A DNA stretch of 64,000 nt from Isosphaeraceae bacterium (GCA_025356475.1 JANXSX010000111.1:1-64000); one strand, 5' to 3'. Shown: positions 28,536-37,123, counted from the first letter of the stretch. Made by a program: numbers and translations. Notes: generated by a model not told the origin, from the letters alone.

Positions 28536-28708
28536 TCCCGTTCCCTCGCTAGGTCGTGCTAGCACGCCAGTGCGGTTGCGCCTGCGCGTCAAGTCTGGAG
28601 ATGAGGGTGGCATGAGAGACCACCCCCAACAGAACCTGACATGCGACGATCGCACTGGCAATCAATCATTCCCCGCCTAAATCGATCACCCAGTCCCACA
28701 TAAAATCC

Positions 28709-28854
28709 TAGCGCTCGGCAGTTGGTGCGCGAGTTCGGATTCGTCCGGGGTTGCTCAAGGCCTCTAGGACACCCCGAACTACCAGTTCAGGGCGTAGATT
28801 GCCTTTCCAGACAGCGATCTTTACCCAAATTCGCGCACCAACTGCCGAGCGCTA
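28709..28854 (+). mobile_element. MITE copy 1 (146 bp, terminal inverted repeats)
   Basis: Both ends read TAGCGCTCGGCAGTTGGTGC inwards (24 bp perfect, about 30 bp with mismatches). The whole element matches, in inverted orientation, the one at 58589-58734 at 145 of 146 positions; the sole difference is an A/T after GCGCG near one end. It has no coding capacity for a transposase. TA at both outer edges would fit insertion at a TA dinucleotide as in IS630/mariner-type elements, but a CC...GG extension leaves the exact end open. Confidence 0.9.
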
Positions 28855-29134
28855 GGCAAAGATCGATGAAACCTGCGGTGAGAGCCGTAGGCGTGTATCG
28901 GGCACGCGTCGAGCTCGATGGAATTGGTAAATTGGTCGGAGAAACTTGGTCGGAACCCGCAGGCTCGGGGTACGGTTACGTGAGCATGTGATCAGCATGG
29001 CAATTTTCGGTCGAGGATTCGCACGAAATGGCGACTTTCCGGACAGGCACTCACTAATTACATTCCTTCAGAACGACCGTTCCGGAAGTGTGTTACAGGC
29101 TTAGCATGGGTTCCGAGGCAGGGCAAGCGGGGGC

Positions 29135-29539
29135 TCATGCCGGTGGAAAAACGCCTTCCTTAATCAGCCCACTGCGAAGATCAACGCGGTGGTTAAGGTT
29201 AATTTTCAAGGCGATGATCGTCGCCCGGCCTATGGGCGTTAGACCTACCAGTTTGGGGCCATCCCATTGGAAATGACGTGACCATTTATGCTTACGTGGG
29301 TTAAACAGCGGGGTGATCTTCTTGGTTTTGGAATCAACCCCGGCAACGTTGGGGCCTTTGTGTCGATTGCACGCAAAGCAGGCCAAGCATAAGTTGCCAG
29401 CCCTGGTCAGCCCTTCGTGATGCTCGGCGATAATGTGATCGACCTCGAAAGGCAGATCGTGATTTTCCTGGGATAGCTGGCAGTATTCACAACGCCCGCT
29501 GGCACGCTGCCATACCACTAGTGCCAATGCACGTTCCAT
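29135..29539 (-). CDS. HNH endonuclease
   Basis: A 134-residue protein with an HNH nuclease core: CEYC (residues 18-21) and CFAC (54-57) form the zinc-binding pairs, VDHIIAEHHEG (33-43) gives the catalytic histidine and LCLACFACNRHKG the conserved asparagine. HNH enzymes nick or cut DNA using a metal. The C-terminal half (RKHKWSRHFQWDGPKLVGLTPIGRATI) is conserved in this subfamily as I recall it. The gene starts 6 bp after a small partner gene, so the two form an operon. No phage terminase or restriction genes are adjacent, so its target is unknown. Confidence 0.9.
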   Translation of the reverse strand: MERALALVVWQRASGRCEYCQLSQENHDLPFEVDHIIAEHHEGLTRAGNLCLACFACNRHKGPNVAGVDSKTKKITPLFNPRKHKWSRHFQWDGPKLVGLTPIGRATIIALKINLNHRVDLRSGLIKEGVFPPA

Positions 29540-29545
29540 ACGTGC

Positions 29546-29848
29546 TCAGTGTGCCTTGGCTTTATGGTTCGTGACGTTGCGATCCTTGAGCGAGCAACGA
29601 GCCTTTGATTTCATCAGCGAAATCATATGGCCGACCCGTTCGTAATTATCGATTTCAACCTGCTCAGCAGAGGTGAGCTTTCCTTGCTTAGCTTTAGCCA
29701 GCAGAAGCCGCATCCGATCCATATCGGCATGGGTGAATTCGAGGGCAAGGATCGATTTTGCCGCCGAAATCGATAGGTTTGCCCGGTCTGGTTCAAGTAC
29801 GCGGCCAAAAATGGCCGCTTCGCTAGTGCCTTCATGGGATGTTTGCAT
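29546..29848 (-). CDS. Small helical partner of the HNH endonuclease
   Basis: A 100-residue protein; the ATG at 29848 (MQTSHEGTSEAAIFGRVLEP) is chosen because AGGA precedes it and homologues begin there by my recollection. It is mostly helical: SISAAKSILALEFTHADMDRMRLLLAKAKQGKLT, then VEIDNYERVGHMISLMKSKARCSL. It contains no catalytic motif. Its position directly ahead of the HNH gene, with a 6-bp gap, suggests a dedicated partner, either an inhibitor in a toxin-antitoxin-like arrangement or a specificity subunit. Direction and spacing are what one expects of an antitoxin-first pair, but nothing proves it. Confidence 0.75.
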   Translation of the reverse strand: MQTSHEGTSEAAIFGRVLEPDRANLSISAAKSILALEFTHADMDRMRLLLAKAKQGKLTSAEQVEIDNYERVGHMISLMKSKARCSLKDRNVTNHKAKAH

Positions 29849-30575
29849 AGTGCTTTTTCCTGTCCGGTCGTCGCCCAAAGGCAAATATACCACTTCGGCC
29901 TACCCTAAAGGAACCGAATTCTTTGGAATTGAATGCCGACGATTAGTATATAGTGATGGCAGTAGGGTGAACGGGTCATCCTTGATTGCCAACCAATGTT
30001 TACGAGGATTGGGTAGGATTTTTGCTTCCTCGCTGACCTTATACTCAACTCTGGGGGAACGCAACGGGGACCTCCTGGTTGCCGAGCCTCGACTTGGTCA
30101 TCTGAGAATTTGGAGTGATCGGCGACAGTCCAAAGCATTGTGGTATACTGGATTAAATGGGGAGCGTCTAAGAAAGCTTGGAGTAGGGCCACCTGGTGAC
30201 CAAACGAAGCCATTGGCAAGATGTAGGGGTTGTCACGTGGGCGATATTTTCAAGTGTGTGGTTCTCGGAACAAACCCAATGGCATGATGTGCCGATTATG
30301 ATGGCTCCGAGTCGGCGAGTGCTGAACTACGAAACGAACCCAATGGTATTCTGTAACGATTATAAGACCAACACATCATCGCCTATCTGAATTACGAAAC
30401 GAACCCAATGGTATTCTGTAGCGATTATGACGGCTCCGGCTCGGGCAAGGGAAGGGCCGGGTCGCCCTGGTGGGAAGCTGCCCTCCCAGGGGTCTGGTAT
30501 GGACCCCGCACCCTCTTGATCTCTCGATCGACAACGCGGAGGCAATGCCTTTTGCATGCCTCCACGCTCGTGAGT
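29849..30575. other. Gene-free accessory DNA with direct repeats
   Basis: About 730 bp without a supported gene. The left part (29880-30240) is less GC-rich than the surroundings and may contain the promoter for the HNH cassette. The right part holds three related direct repeats, described separately. Confidence 0.5.
30267..30428. repeat. Three degenerate direct repeats of about 42 bp
   Basis: The unit core GAACCCAATGG..T..TGT..CGATTAT occurs at 30267-30308, 30322-30363 and 30387-30428. The second and third copies match at 40 of 42 positions with a 65-bp period; the first shares GGCTCCG after GATTATGA with the third. The copies are too few, and the intervals too variable, for a CRISPR array. 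Confidence 0.7.
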
Positions 30576-30833
30576 TCAATCCATCGAGCACATGCCCGAG
30601 CCACATCCACCCGAGCCGCAGCTACCACCAAACGGGTTGCCCATGCTCGGGTTGGCGATCGGCAGGCCCCCCGACTGCGATGAGCCGGCAGCCTGGGCGG
30701 CGGCAGGCACGCTGAATTGCTTCGCCACGTTGATCGTGCCGCACTTGGGGCAGTGGGCGAGATCACCGGTACCACGGATCAAGGTCTCAAACGTGTGGTC
30801 GCACGGCTCACAATGGTATTCGTAAATCGGCAT
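30576..30833 (-). CDS. FmdB-family zinc-ribbon protein
   Basis: An 85-residue protein starting at 30833 (MPIYEYHCEPC) behind GGAGG. The N-terminal 42 residues are the FmdB/CxxC regulatory zinc ribbon: CEPC, then CPKC, with FETLIRG between. The C-terminus is glycine-rich with further cysteines (SCGSGGCGSGMC), which could bind metal. The family is widespread as a small putative regulator of unknown target. The gene is divergent from nnrE, separated by 114 bp. Confidence 0.9.
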   Translation of the reverse strand: MPIYEYHCEPCDHTFETLIRGTGDLAHCPKCGTINVAKQFSVPAAAQAAGSSQSGGLPIANPSMGNPFGGSCGSGGCGSGMCSMD

Positions 30834-30947
30834 ATTAGGATCAGCCTCCAACTCGGAATCATGTAGCACGGCGGTTGAGCGAACTATCGCTATTGTGAAG
30901 TCCAACCCCGTCTGTTGACAAGTGACCGTCCTTCCTGGAGCGCTGCC

Positions 30948-31634
30948 ATGACGATCCGACCCCTTTCCCGCGATGAGGTCCGAAACCTCGATAGGGTCGC
31001 TGCGGATGAGTACCTCTTACCGACCCTCATCCTCATGGAGAACGCGGGCAGAGGAGCGGCAACTTGGCTCCGAAGTCGTTTGAAGCCAGGAAGTTCTATC
31101 TATATCGCCTGTGGTCCAGGCAACAATGGCGGAGACGGCGGGGTGGTTGCTCGCCACCTTGATGCGTGGGGGTTCAAGGTCCGTGTCGTCTGGTTCGCCG
31201 AGCGTGAGACGCTCGCCGGCGACGCCCTCGCGCAGTTTCAGATCCTGGAGCGGTCGAAAATCGACCAAACACTTTGGCCTAAAACAGTTTTTGGCGACTT
31301 GGATGGGATTTTCCAAGGTGCCGACTGGGTTGTCGATGGCCTTCTGGGCACGGGGCTCACTCGACCTGTTGCCGGCCAACTGCGGGACGTGATTGAGTCC
31401 ATGAACCGGTCGGGCCGACCGATTCTTGCCTTGGACCTGCCCTCGGGGTTGGACGCCGACTCGGGTGAGCCGCAGGGCGCAACAATCCGGGCCCGGGCGA
31501 CCGCGACGTTTGTCGCGCCCAAGCTTGGGTTTACGTCGCCTGTGGCGAGGGAATATCTAGGAGAGGTGGAGGTTGTCGAGCTCGGTCTGCCGCGTCGGTT
31601 ACTCGAACCGTACCAGACTCACGACGAGGGCTGA
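30948..31634 (+). CDS. nnrE: NAD(P)H-hydrate epimerase (YjeF N-terminal domain)
   Basis: A 228-residue stand-alone YjeF_N domain. The start at 30948 is chosen because GGAG lies nine bases before it. ILMENAGRGAA, CGPGNNGGDGGVVARHL and LDLPSGLDADSG are the substrate-, K+- and phosphate-binding motifs. The enzyme interconverts R and S forms of hydrated NADH/NADPH so that a separate dehydratase can repair them; that dehydratase domain is absent and not nearby. The last 16 bp overlap the convergent anti-sigma gene end. Confidence 0.93.
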   Translation: MTIRPLSRDEVRNLDRVAADEYLLPTLILMENAGRGAATWLRSRLKPGSSIYIACGPGNNGGDGGVVARHLDAWGFKVRVVWFAERETLAGDALAQFQILERSKIDQTLWPKTVFGDLDGIFQGADWVVDGLLGTGLTRPVAGQLRDVIESMNRSGRPILALDLPSGLDADSGEPQGATIRARATATFVAPKLGFTSPVAREYLGEVEVVELGLPRRLLEPYQTHDEG

Positions 31635-32164
31635 GGCTCGCGAGAGCTTGCGGGGATCGGCAAGGGAACCGGGGCGGTGGGCGAGTCGGATTCGGAATCA
31701 ACCTTGTTGGCCGAAAGGGCTTGAGACGAGGCTTCCTTGGGAGAAGTCGTCGGCAAGGCGGGCCGGGTTGTGACGACCGACTGCGTTGGTGTTTCAATCC
31801 CCGGAGCCTTGGGCCGACCGGAAATCGCGACACTTGCGATCAACAAAGCCGCTGCGCTCAGACCCGTCATCGGCCAAGCGAAGAGACGCCACCAGGGAGC
31901 GGCGGAGGGGACAGCGTGTCGTGACTCATGAATCTGTTGGGCAAGGGCGGGCCAGAGCGAGGGGGGCTCGGCGGATGTTCTCGAAGCTTGATTCGCCAGA
32001 ACATGAAGCAGGGTCAGAGATTGGCTCAAATGATCGCGGAGGCTCCGGCAATCCGAACAGCGTAAGAGGTGCCGTTCGACTCGACGACGATCCGCACCGA
32101 TCAAGTCGCCGCCAACCCAGAGGGGGAGCTGGGTCTTGGCCCAGCGACACGAGATTTCAGGCAT
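31619..32164 (-). CDS. Anti-sigma factor with zf-HC2-type zinc domain
   Basis: A 181-residue protein starting MPEISCRWAKTQLPLWVGG. VERHLLRCSDC (H32, C36, C39) with the earlier C6 is the HC2/ZAS anti-sigma zinc motif. One transmembrane helix (about 96-114, MTGLSAAALLIASVAIS) is followed by a Ser/Thr/Pro-rich extracytoplasmic tail. It overlaps the sigma gene upstream by eight bases (AATCATGCCTGA), so the pair is translationally coupled. It should sequester the sigma factor at the membrane until a signal releases it. Confidence 0.88.
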   Translation of the reverse strand: MPEISCRWAKTQLPLWVGGDLIGADRRRVERHLLRCSDCRSLRDHLSQSLTLLHVLANQASRTSAEPPSLWPALAQQIHESRHAVPSAAPWWRLFAWPMTGLSAAALLIASVAISGRPKAPGIETPTQSVVTTRPALPTTSPKEASSQALSANKVDSESDSPTAPVPLPIPASSREPQPSS

Positions 32165-32810
32165 GATTGACCTCCACTTCTTCACCTTCACGCTTCTGCC
32201 AAAGTTCGCGGAATTGGTTGCGGGCCTTGGCCAGCCGCCACCGCACCGTCGCCTCTCGTCGGTTGACGATAGCCGCCACTTCCGCCGACGAGAAACCTTC
32301 AAGATCGCGCAGAACGAGGATGGTGCGATACGCCACCGGAATTTTTTCGATAATGAACCGAACTTCTTGAGCTAGTTCGACTTGCAGACGAGGGTCTGGG
32401 TCGGGTAGGTCGTGGGCTGGGCAGGAATCGCCTGTGCGAGCGTGAATCGAGGCCACCGCGAGCGGGTCGTGCCGTCGCAGGTGATCCAGAGCGAGGTTCA
32501 CCCCAACCCGGAACAACCAGGGTCCGAAACGACGAGCGGTGTCGAACGAGTCGAGCCGGTTGTAGACCTTCCAGAACGTTTCCTGGGCAAGGTCGCGGGC
32601 CAACTCTTCATCGTGAACGAACCGGCTAAGAACCCGAATCAGCTTGTGTTCGTAACGGTAGACCAAGGCGGCAAACGCCCGATCTTCGCCGGCACGGGCT
32701 TCTTCTACGAGCCGAGCATCACCCGCATCCTCCACCTGAGGGGATCCCTCAGAAGGAGTCGAGTGGCTCGTCGTGGGTCCCGAAACACCGGAATGAGCCG
32801 GCTGACGCAT
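32157..32810 (-). CDS. ECF RNA polymerase sigma factor (sigma-70 family)
   Basis: A 217-residue ECF sigma factor. The ATG at 32810 follows AGGAGGT by six bases, a better site than the earlier ATG at 32828. Region 2: LARDLAQETFWKVYNRLDSFDTARRFGPWLFRV; region 4: IPVAYRTILVLRDLEGFSSAEVAAIVNRREATVRWRLAKAR. The N-terminal 40 residues are a Ser/Pro-rich extension absent from most ECF proteins. It is paired with the zinc anti-sigma factor just downstream, a classical regulated pair independent of the kinase-linked sigma at 26991. Confidence 0.92.
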   Translation of the reverse strand: MRQPAHSGVSGPTTSHSTPSEGSPQVEDAGDARLVEEARAGEDRAFAALVYRYEHKLIRVLSRFVHDEELARDLAQETFWKVYNRLDSFDTARRFGPWLFRVGVNLALDHLRRHDPLAVASIHARTGDSCPAHDLPDPDPRLQVELAQEVRFIIEKIPVAYRTILVLRDLEGFSSAEVAAIVNRREATVRWRLAKARNQFRELWQKREGEEVEVNHA

Positions 32811-32940
32811 CGCATGACCTCCTGCCATACCTTATGATACGGCGATTCGAGGTCTCCCCGTTGGACCTTTTTTTCATTTCGCGCGGATCTGAGCCCGAGC
32901 CTGGTTCGGTCTGAGTCCGAGGTTAGGGGCACAGCCCTCA

Positions 32941-33885
32941 ATGCCGATTTCGTCGACGCGCGTCGAGCCATGCCCGTTGGAAGATCGACCGGTGGCCTTG
33001 GGCATCCTCTATCGCCGCGTGCCGAAGTCGCTTCGACCTCGCTTGATCCACGATGCGCTCGATGAGGCCCAACGGGGTGAGATTGACCTTTCCGGTCTCT
33101 GGGTAGCCCGGCGTCGAGGCAAGGTCGTCGGAGCGCTTCTGACCCAGATCCTCGCCGGGCGTGCTGCTGCAGTCTGGCCGCCAGAGGTGGCGTTGCCCCC
33201 ATGGAGCCGCGGCGGGACTGCGGCCCATCTGCTTCGTGCGGCACTATCGTCTTTGGCCGATTCCGGGGTGATCCTCGCCCAGGCCCTGCTCGACGAGTCT
33301 TCAGGTCATCAAGCGGTCGGTGACCTGATCCGTGGCGGGATGCCCCAGGTGACCGAGCTTGTCTCGCTCGAACGTTCGACCCACCTTCCACTTCCGCATC
33401 CGCAAGGGGTGCCAACGATCACCTGGATCTGCTTCGACGCGTCGACCGAACCCGAGTTCCGCAGGGTCTTATTAGAAACGTATGAGGGAAGCCTCGACAT
33501 GCCCGAGCTCGAAGGGATTCGCTCGCTTGATGACATTATCTCGGGTCACAAAGCGGGAGGCCGGTTTCGTCCCGAACGCTGGCAATTGGGTCGGGTTGAA
33601 GGTGAGGATAACTGTTCGCTTGTCCTGCTCATGTCCGAGATCCCCGAGCGCAACGTCTGGGAGGTCGCCTACTTGGGCCTGACTCCTTCGGCGAGAGGTC
33701 GAGGTCTTGCCCAGGCGGCGCTCTCGCACGCGATCGAAGAAGCTTGCCAATACGTGCCCAGGCTTGAGTTGGCGGTCGATGTCCGCAACAGGCCGGCCGC
33801 TCGACTTTACACCGCTGTGGGGTTTCAACCGTTCGATCGTCGTGCAGTCCATCTGGTACGGCTGAGTCCGAAAAATCGCTTCTAA
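32941..33885 (+). CDS. Tandem GNAT acetyltransferase
   Basis: A 314-residue protein with two GNAT-like halves. The C-terminal half (about 160-305) has VAYLGLTPSARGRGLAQAALSHAIE, the acetyl-CoA pyrophosphate-binding motif A, then VDVRNRPAARLYTAVGFQ, a textbook motif B. The N-terminal half (about 15-150) has a degenerate GNAT pattern (GLWVARRRGKVVGALLTQ). Mycothiol-synthase-like tandem GNATs have this layout, but mycothiol is not expected here, so the substrate is open. It is divergent from the sigma gene. Confidence 0.85.
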   Translation: MPISSTRVEPCPLEDRPVALGILYRRVPKSLRPRLIHDALDEAQRGEIDLSGLWVARRRGKVVGALLTQILAGRAAAVWPPEVALPPWSRGGTAAHLLRAALSSLADSGVILAQALLDESSGHQAVGDLIRGGMPQVTELVSLERSTHLPLPHPQGVPTITWICFDASTEPEFRRVLLETYEGSLDMPELEGIRSLDDIISGHKAGGRFRPERWQLGRVEGEDNCSLVLLMSEIPERNVWEVAYLGLTPSARGRGLAQAALSHAIEEACQYVPRLELAVDVRNRPAARLYTAVGFQPFDRRAVHLVRLSPKNRF

Positions 33886-34238
33886 CTGATATGAGTATAT
33901 TGCAATCATGTTGCTTTCGGTCTTCTTCCAGCGAATTTTTGATCCGACAAGACCTCATGAGGTCGCACTCGAGACCATGAAACGAGTAACCATAGAACAC
34001 CGTTGTTGGGGTTTGAAAAAAATGTAAGAAAGCCTCTATCAATTTGATTAAGCTTTCTGTAACATCATGTTTGGTTGGTTTGCGGAATAGGCTCGCGACG
34101 TCGGTTCCTCTCAGGAATTTGCAACTCGGGCGTGTTCGAATCGTTTGCCAGCTAAGGGTCGTACTTTCGACCTATCTCTCGCTCGACCCGGAGAGTGTGC
34201 TTGTCGGGTCGTCACGCCTTGTGCAAGGAATTGATTCA
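33886..34238. other. Long leader before the RNA-binding protein gene
   Basis: This 350-bp stretch has no supported gene; an open frame exists but has no coherent protein sequence before the RRM. It is AT-richer at 33890-34070 and probably holds the promoter and an extended 5' untranslated region of the RNA-binding protein gene. Confidence 0.45.
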
Positions 34239-34610
34239 TTGGGCAGGAAACTGTACGTCGGAAACCTCACCTACGGCGTCGGAAACGCCGACCTTGAGGC
34301 GTTGTTCGCTCCATTTGGCACCGTTCAGAGCGCCCAGATCATCATGGATCGCGAGTCGGGCCGGAGCAAAGGCTTCGGTTTCGTCGAGATGGGCAGCGAT
34401 CACGAGGCCAAGAGCGCCATCGACGGCCTTCATGACCGCGAGCACGATGGCCGTCGCCTGACGGTCAACGAAGCCAAGCCCCGCGAGGATCGCGGCGGCG
34501 GCGGCGGTGGTGGTTACGGCGGTGGTGGTGGCGGTGGTGGTGGTTATGGCGGTGGCGGCGGCGGAGGCCGTGGCGGCTACGGTGGTGGTGGCGGCGGCGG
34601 ACGTTATTGA
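34239..34610 (+). CDS. Glycine-rich RRM RNA-binding protein
   Basis: A 123-residue protein starting at the TTG at 34239, chosen because AAGGA lies about nine bases before it and the RRM begins immediately (GRKLYVGNL). RNP2 is LYVGNL and RNP1 is KGFGFVEM, with a complete single RRM of about 80 residues. The last 40 residues are almost wholly glycine with tyrosine and arginine spacers, as in cyanobacterial Rbp and plant glycine-rich RNA-binding proteins, which are often cold-induced. It probably binds single-stranded RNA as a chaperone. A 9-bp palindrome overlaps the stop codon. Confidence 0.9.
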   Translation: MGRKLYVGNLTYGVGNADLEALFAPFGTVQSAQIIMDRESGRSKGFGFVEMGSDHEAKSAIDGLHDREHDGRRLTVNEAKPREDRGGGGGGGYGGGGGGGGGYGGGGGGGRGGYGGGGGGGRY

Positions 34611-34626
34611 TCGAATTTTCGATCAA
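34607..34626 (+). terminator. Palindrome overlapping the RRM gene stop codon
   Basis: TTGATCGAA (34607-34615) and TTCGATCAA (34618-34626) form a perfect 9-bp stem with a two-base loop, including the TGA stop. There is no T-run after it, so the terminator role is only likely. Confidence 0.45.
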
Positions 34627-34679
34627 CCACTGCCTTGTGCCTCGCTATAATTGAGTTGATTTGGCCGGTCAATCAGGTA

Positions 34680-34751
34680 GACAAAGGCATCGGCGACCCC
34701 TCAGGTGGTCGAAGTCTTTGTCCCTCCTGTGCCCGGCCTTTGTTGTTTTTT
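34680..34751 (+). promoter_or_regulatory. Possible attenuator leader before the GT4 gene
   Basis: GACAAAG (34680-34686) can pair with CTTTGTC (34716-34722) or, shifted by one, ACAAAGGC (34681-34688) can pair with GCCTTTGT (34736-34743), which is followed within two bases by T6 (34746-34751). The two pairings exclude each other, and only the second makes an intrinsic terminator. It lies 75 bp upstream of the glycosyltransferase start and downstream of the RRM gene, so it could end the RRM message or control the next gene. Confidence 0.4.
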
Positions 34752-34825
34752 ATTGGCGCGGTTTTTGCATTATTATCGGGCTCCGATGATATGTGTAGAA
34801 TCAATGGCCAGCCGAGTCTCACTCC

Positions 34826-37063
34826 ATGAATCGAGCAAACCTTATCAAGACAATTGCCTTTGTCGGTGATTACTTGCCGCGTAAGTGTGGAATCGCCACT
34901 TTCACTACTGATCTTTGCACTTCGATTGCTCAGCAGTTTCCTGCGACAGATTGCCTGGTGGCGTCAGTGAGTGATGCCGGGCATTCTTACGACTATCCTC
35001 GCGAAGTTCGCTTCGATATCCACCAAGATGAACTCGCCTCCTATCATCGTGCCGCTGAGTTCCTCAATGTTCGCAACGCGGACATTACCTGCCTCCAGCA
35101 CGAATACGGCATCTATGGTGGAATTGCGGGCAGCCACATCCTTGGGCTCCTGGCCGATCTCCACATGCCGGTCGTCACCACCTTTCACACAGTCCTACGC
35201 GACCCGAATATCGATCAGCGGCGTGTGCTCGCCGAGATTGCCAGGATCTCCACCCGCGTTGTGGTCATGACAGAGCGATCACGCACCTTCTTGTGCGACC
35301 GCTACGACGTCCCTGAATCCAAGATTGATCTGATCGCGCACGGTATTCCCGACATCCCATTCGTTGACCCAAGCTACTATAAAGATAAGCTCGACGTCGG
35401 TGGGAAACTCGTTGCATCAACCTTCGGACTCATCTCGCCCAACAAGGGCATCGAGTACATGTTGCAGGCGATGCCCGCGATCCTTCGCGAGTTCCCATCG
35501 TTTGTTTATATTATGCTGGGTGCGACACACCCCAACCTGTTGCGTACCGAGGGTGAGCGTTACCGGAACAGCCTGATCTCCTTGGCCCGTGAGCTAAAGA
35601 TTTCTGACAACGTGATCTTCGATAATCGCTTTGTTGAGCTGGAAGAGTTAACCGAGTTTATCATTGCAACAGATATTTATGTTACACCCTATCTGAATCC
35701 TGCTCAGAGTGTCTCGGGAACACTGGCGTATTCCTTTGGGTGTGGCAAGGCGGTGGTCTCGACGCCTTACTGGCATGCCGAGGAGTTGCTGGCCGACGGG
35801 CGGGGTGTGCTTGTTCCGTTTAGCGACTCCGTCGCGCTCGCAAGCGCAATCTGCGATCTGCTATGTGATGATCAACGTCGTCACGCAATGCGAAAAAATG
35901 CCTACGTGTTGGGTCGAGAAATGGTTTGGAGTCAGGTTGCCCAGCGTTACATGGAGACCTTCGAGAACGCCCGTCATGGCCGCTCGGAATCCGCTCCGAT
36001 CCAAGAACGCGCAGAGGCCACGACGGCACTTCCTCCTTGGAAGCTCGATCATTGGGAACGCTTGACCGACTCGACCGGTATCTTCCAGTTCGCCAACCAC
36101 GGCATCCCCAACTTTGCCGATGGCTACTGCACCGACGACGTTGCACGGGCACTCTTGCTGAGCGTGAAGCTTGAGGAGTTGGGCCTCGATTCTCACATGA
36201 TCGAACGGTTTTCATCAACGTATGCAGCGTTTCTTCAGCATGCATATAGCCCCGACCTTCGGCGGTTTCGCAACTTTTTGTCGTTCGATCATCAGTGGCA
36301 TGAAGAGTTCGGGTCCGACGATTGCCAAGGAAGGGCGGTCTGGGCTTTGGGCGTCTGTGTCGGAAGATCAAAACGTCGAGGATTGCTCCACCTGACAACC
36401 TCTCTGTTTCAAGAAGCGGGGCCTGAACTCATTGAGCGGACCTCGCCGAGAACCTGGGCGTTCGGTCTGCTGGGTGTCGTGGAGTATTGTCGCCGATTCA
36501 ACGGCGACCGTCGGATTCATCAACTCGGCGAGATGCTCGCAGCCAAGTTGCTCGACGTTTTCGACCGCTGTGCGACCGACGATTGGCCTTGGTTCGAAGA
36601 AGGCCTGACCTATGAAAATGCGAGACTCTCTCAGGCTTTAATCGCCTGGGGCGAGCCCCGGGGTTTGGCAATTGGCTTGCGGTCGCTTGAGTGGCTGGTG
36701 GGTGTTCAATCGTCACCTCGAGGCGATTTCCGCGCGATCGGATCCGACGGTTTCTACCGCAAGGGAGGCGAACTCGCCAAGTTCGACCAACAACCAGTCG
36801 AAGCTCAAGCGACAGTCTCAGCCTGTTTGGAAGCGTATCGGGTGACAAGCAATGAACGCTGGCTGGTCGAGGCCCGCAAGGCTTTCGACTGGTTCTTGGG
36901 CCACAATGATCTGGGACTTCCGCTTTATGACCCGGCCACCGGCGGCTGCTTTGACGGCTTGCTGCGTGACCGAGTGAATCGGAACCAAGGGGCTGAGTCG
37001 ACTCTCGCGTTTTTACTTTCGCTCGCAGACATGAATCTACAAAAGTGCATTCGATCCCACTGA
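34826..37063 (+). CDS. GT4 glycosyltransferase with C-terminal helical domain
   Basis: A 745-residue protein. Residues 1-395 are a GT-B glycosyltransferase of family 4: IAFVGDYLPRKCGIATFTTDL, LQHEYGIYGG, FHTVLR in the acceptor half; GLISPNKGIEYML and PYLNPAQSVSGTLAYSFGCGKAVVSTPYWHAEELL in the donor-binding half. Residues 415-740 are a distinct alpha-helical region (TDDVARALLLSVKLEELG, ENARLSQALIAWG, FKA-type repeats) resembling an alpha/alpha toroid of glycosidases. No signal peptide is visible, so it acts in the cytoplasm. It is followed within 61 bp by a GH130 gene, suggesting joint action on one glycan. Confidence 0.88.
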   Translation: MNRANLIKTIAFVGDYLPRKCGIATFTTDLCTSIAQQFPATDCLVASVSDAGHSYDYPREVRFDIHQDELASYHRAAEFLNVRNADITCLQHEYGIYGGIAGSHILGLLADLHMPVVTTFHTVLRDPNIDQRRVLAEIARISTRVVVMTERSRTFLCDRYDVPESKIDLIAHGIPDIPFVDPSYYKDKLDVGGKLVASTFGLISPNKGIEYMLQAMPAILREFPSFVYIMLGATHPNLLRTEGERYRNSLISLARELKISDNVIFDNRFVELEELTEFIIATDIYVTPYLNPAQSVSGTLAYSFGCGKAVVSTPYWHAEELLADGRGVLVPFSDSVALASAICDLLCDDQRRHAMRKNAYVLGREMVWSQVAQRYMETFENARHGRSESAPIQERAEATTALPPWKLDHWERLTDSTGIFQFANHGIPNFADGYCTDDVARALLLSVKLEELGLDSHMIERFSSTYAAFLQHAYSPDLRRFRNFLSFDHQWHEEFGSDDCQGRAVWALGVCVGRSKRRGLLHLTTSLFQEAGPELIERTSPRTWAFGLLGVVEYCRRFNGDRRIHQLGEMLAAKLLDVFDRCATDDWPWFEEGLTYENARLSQALIAWGEPRGLAIGLRSLEWLVGVQSSPRGDFRAIGSDGFYRKGGELAKFDQQPVEAQATVSACLEAYRVTSNERWLVEARKAFDWFLGHNDLGLPLYDPATGGCFDGLLRDRVNRNQGAESTLAFLLSLADMNLQKCIRSH

Positions 37064-37123
37064 TTGACGGTCGCTTCGCTTCGCTTCACTTCACCCACCG
37101 ACGTTAAGGTTACAGGTTCGCAC

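Noticed and set aside
28722-28991. Protein-coding frame through MITE copy 1 (and 58536-58721 in copy 2)
   Set aside because: The shared peptide is just the translated MITE; there is no ribosome-binding site and the flanks differ.
29546-29893. Longer version of the HNH partner starting at 29893
   Set aside because: The extra 15 residues show no coding character, and the AGGA ribosome-binding site supports the ATG at 29848.
30267-30428. CRISPR array
   Set aside because: Only three degenerate copies, unequal spacing, and no cas genes in view.
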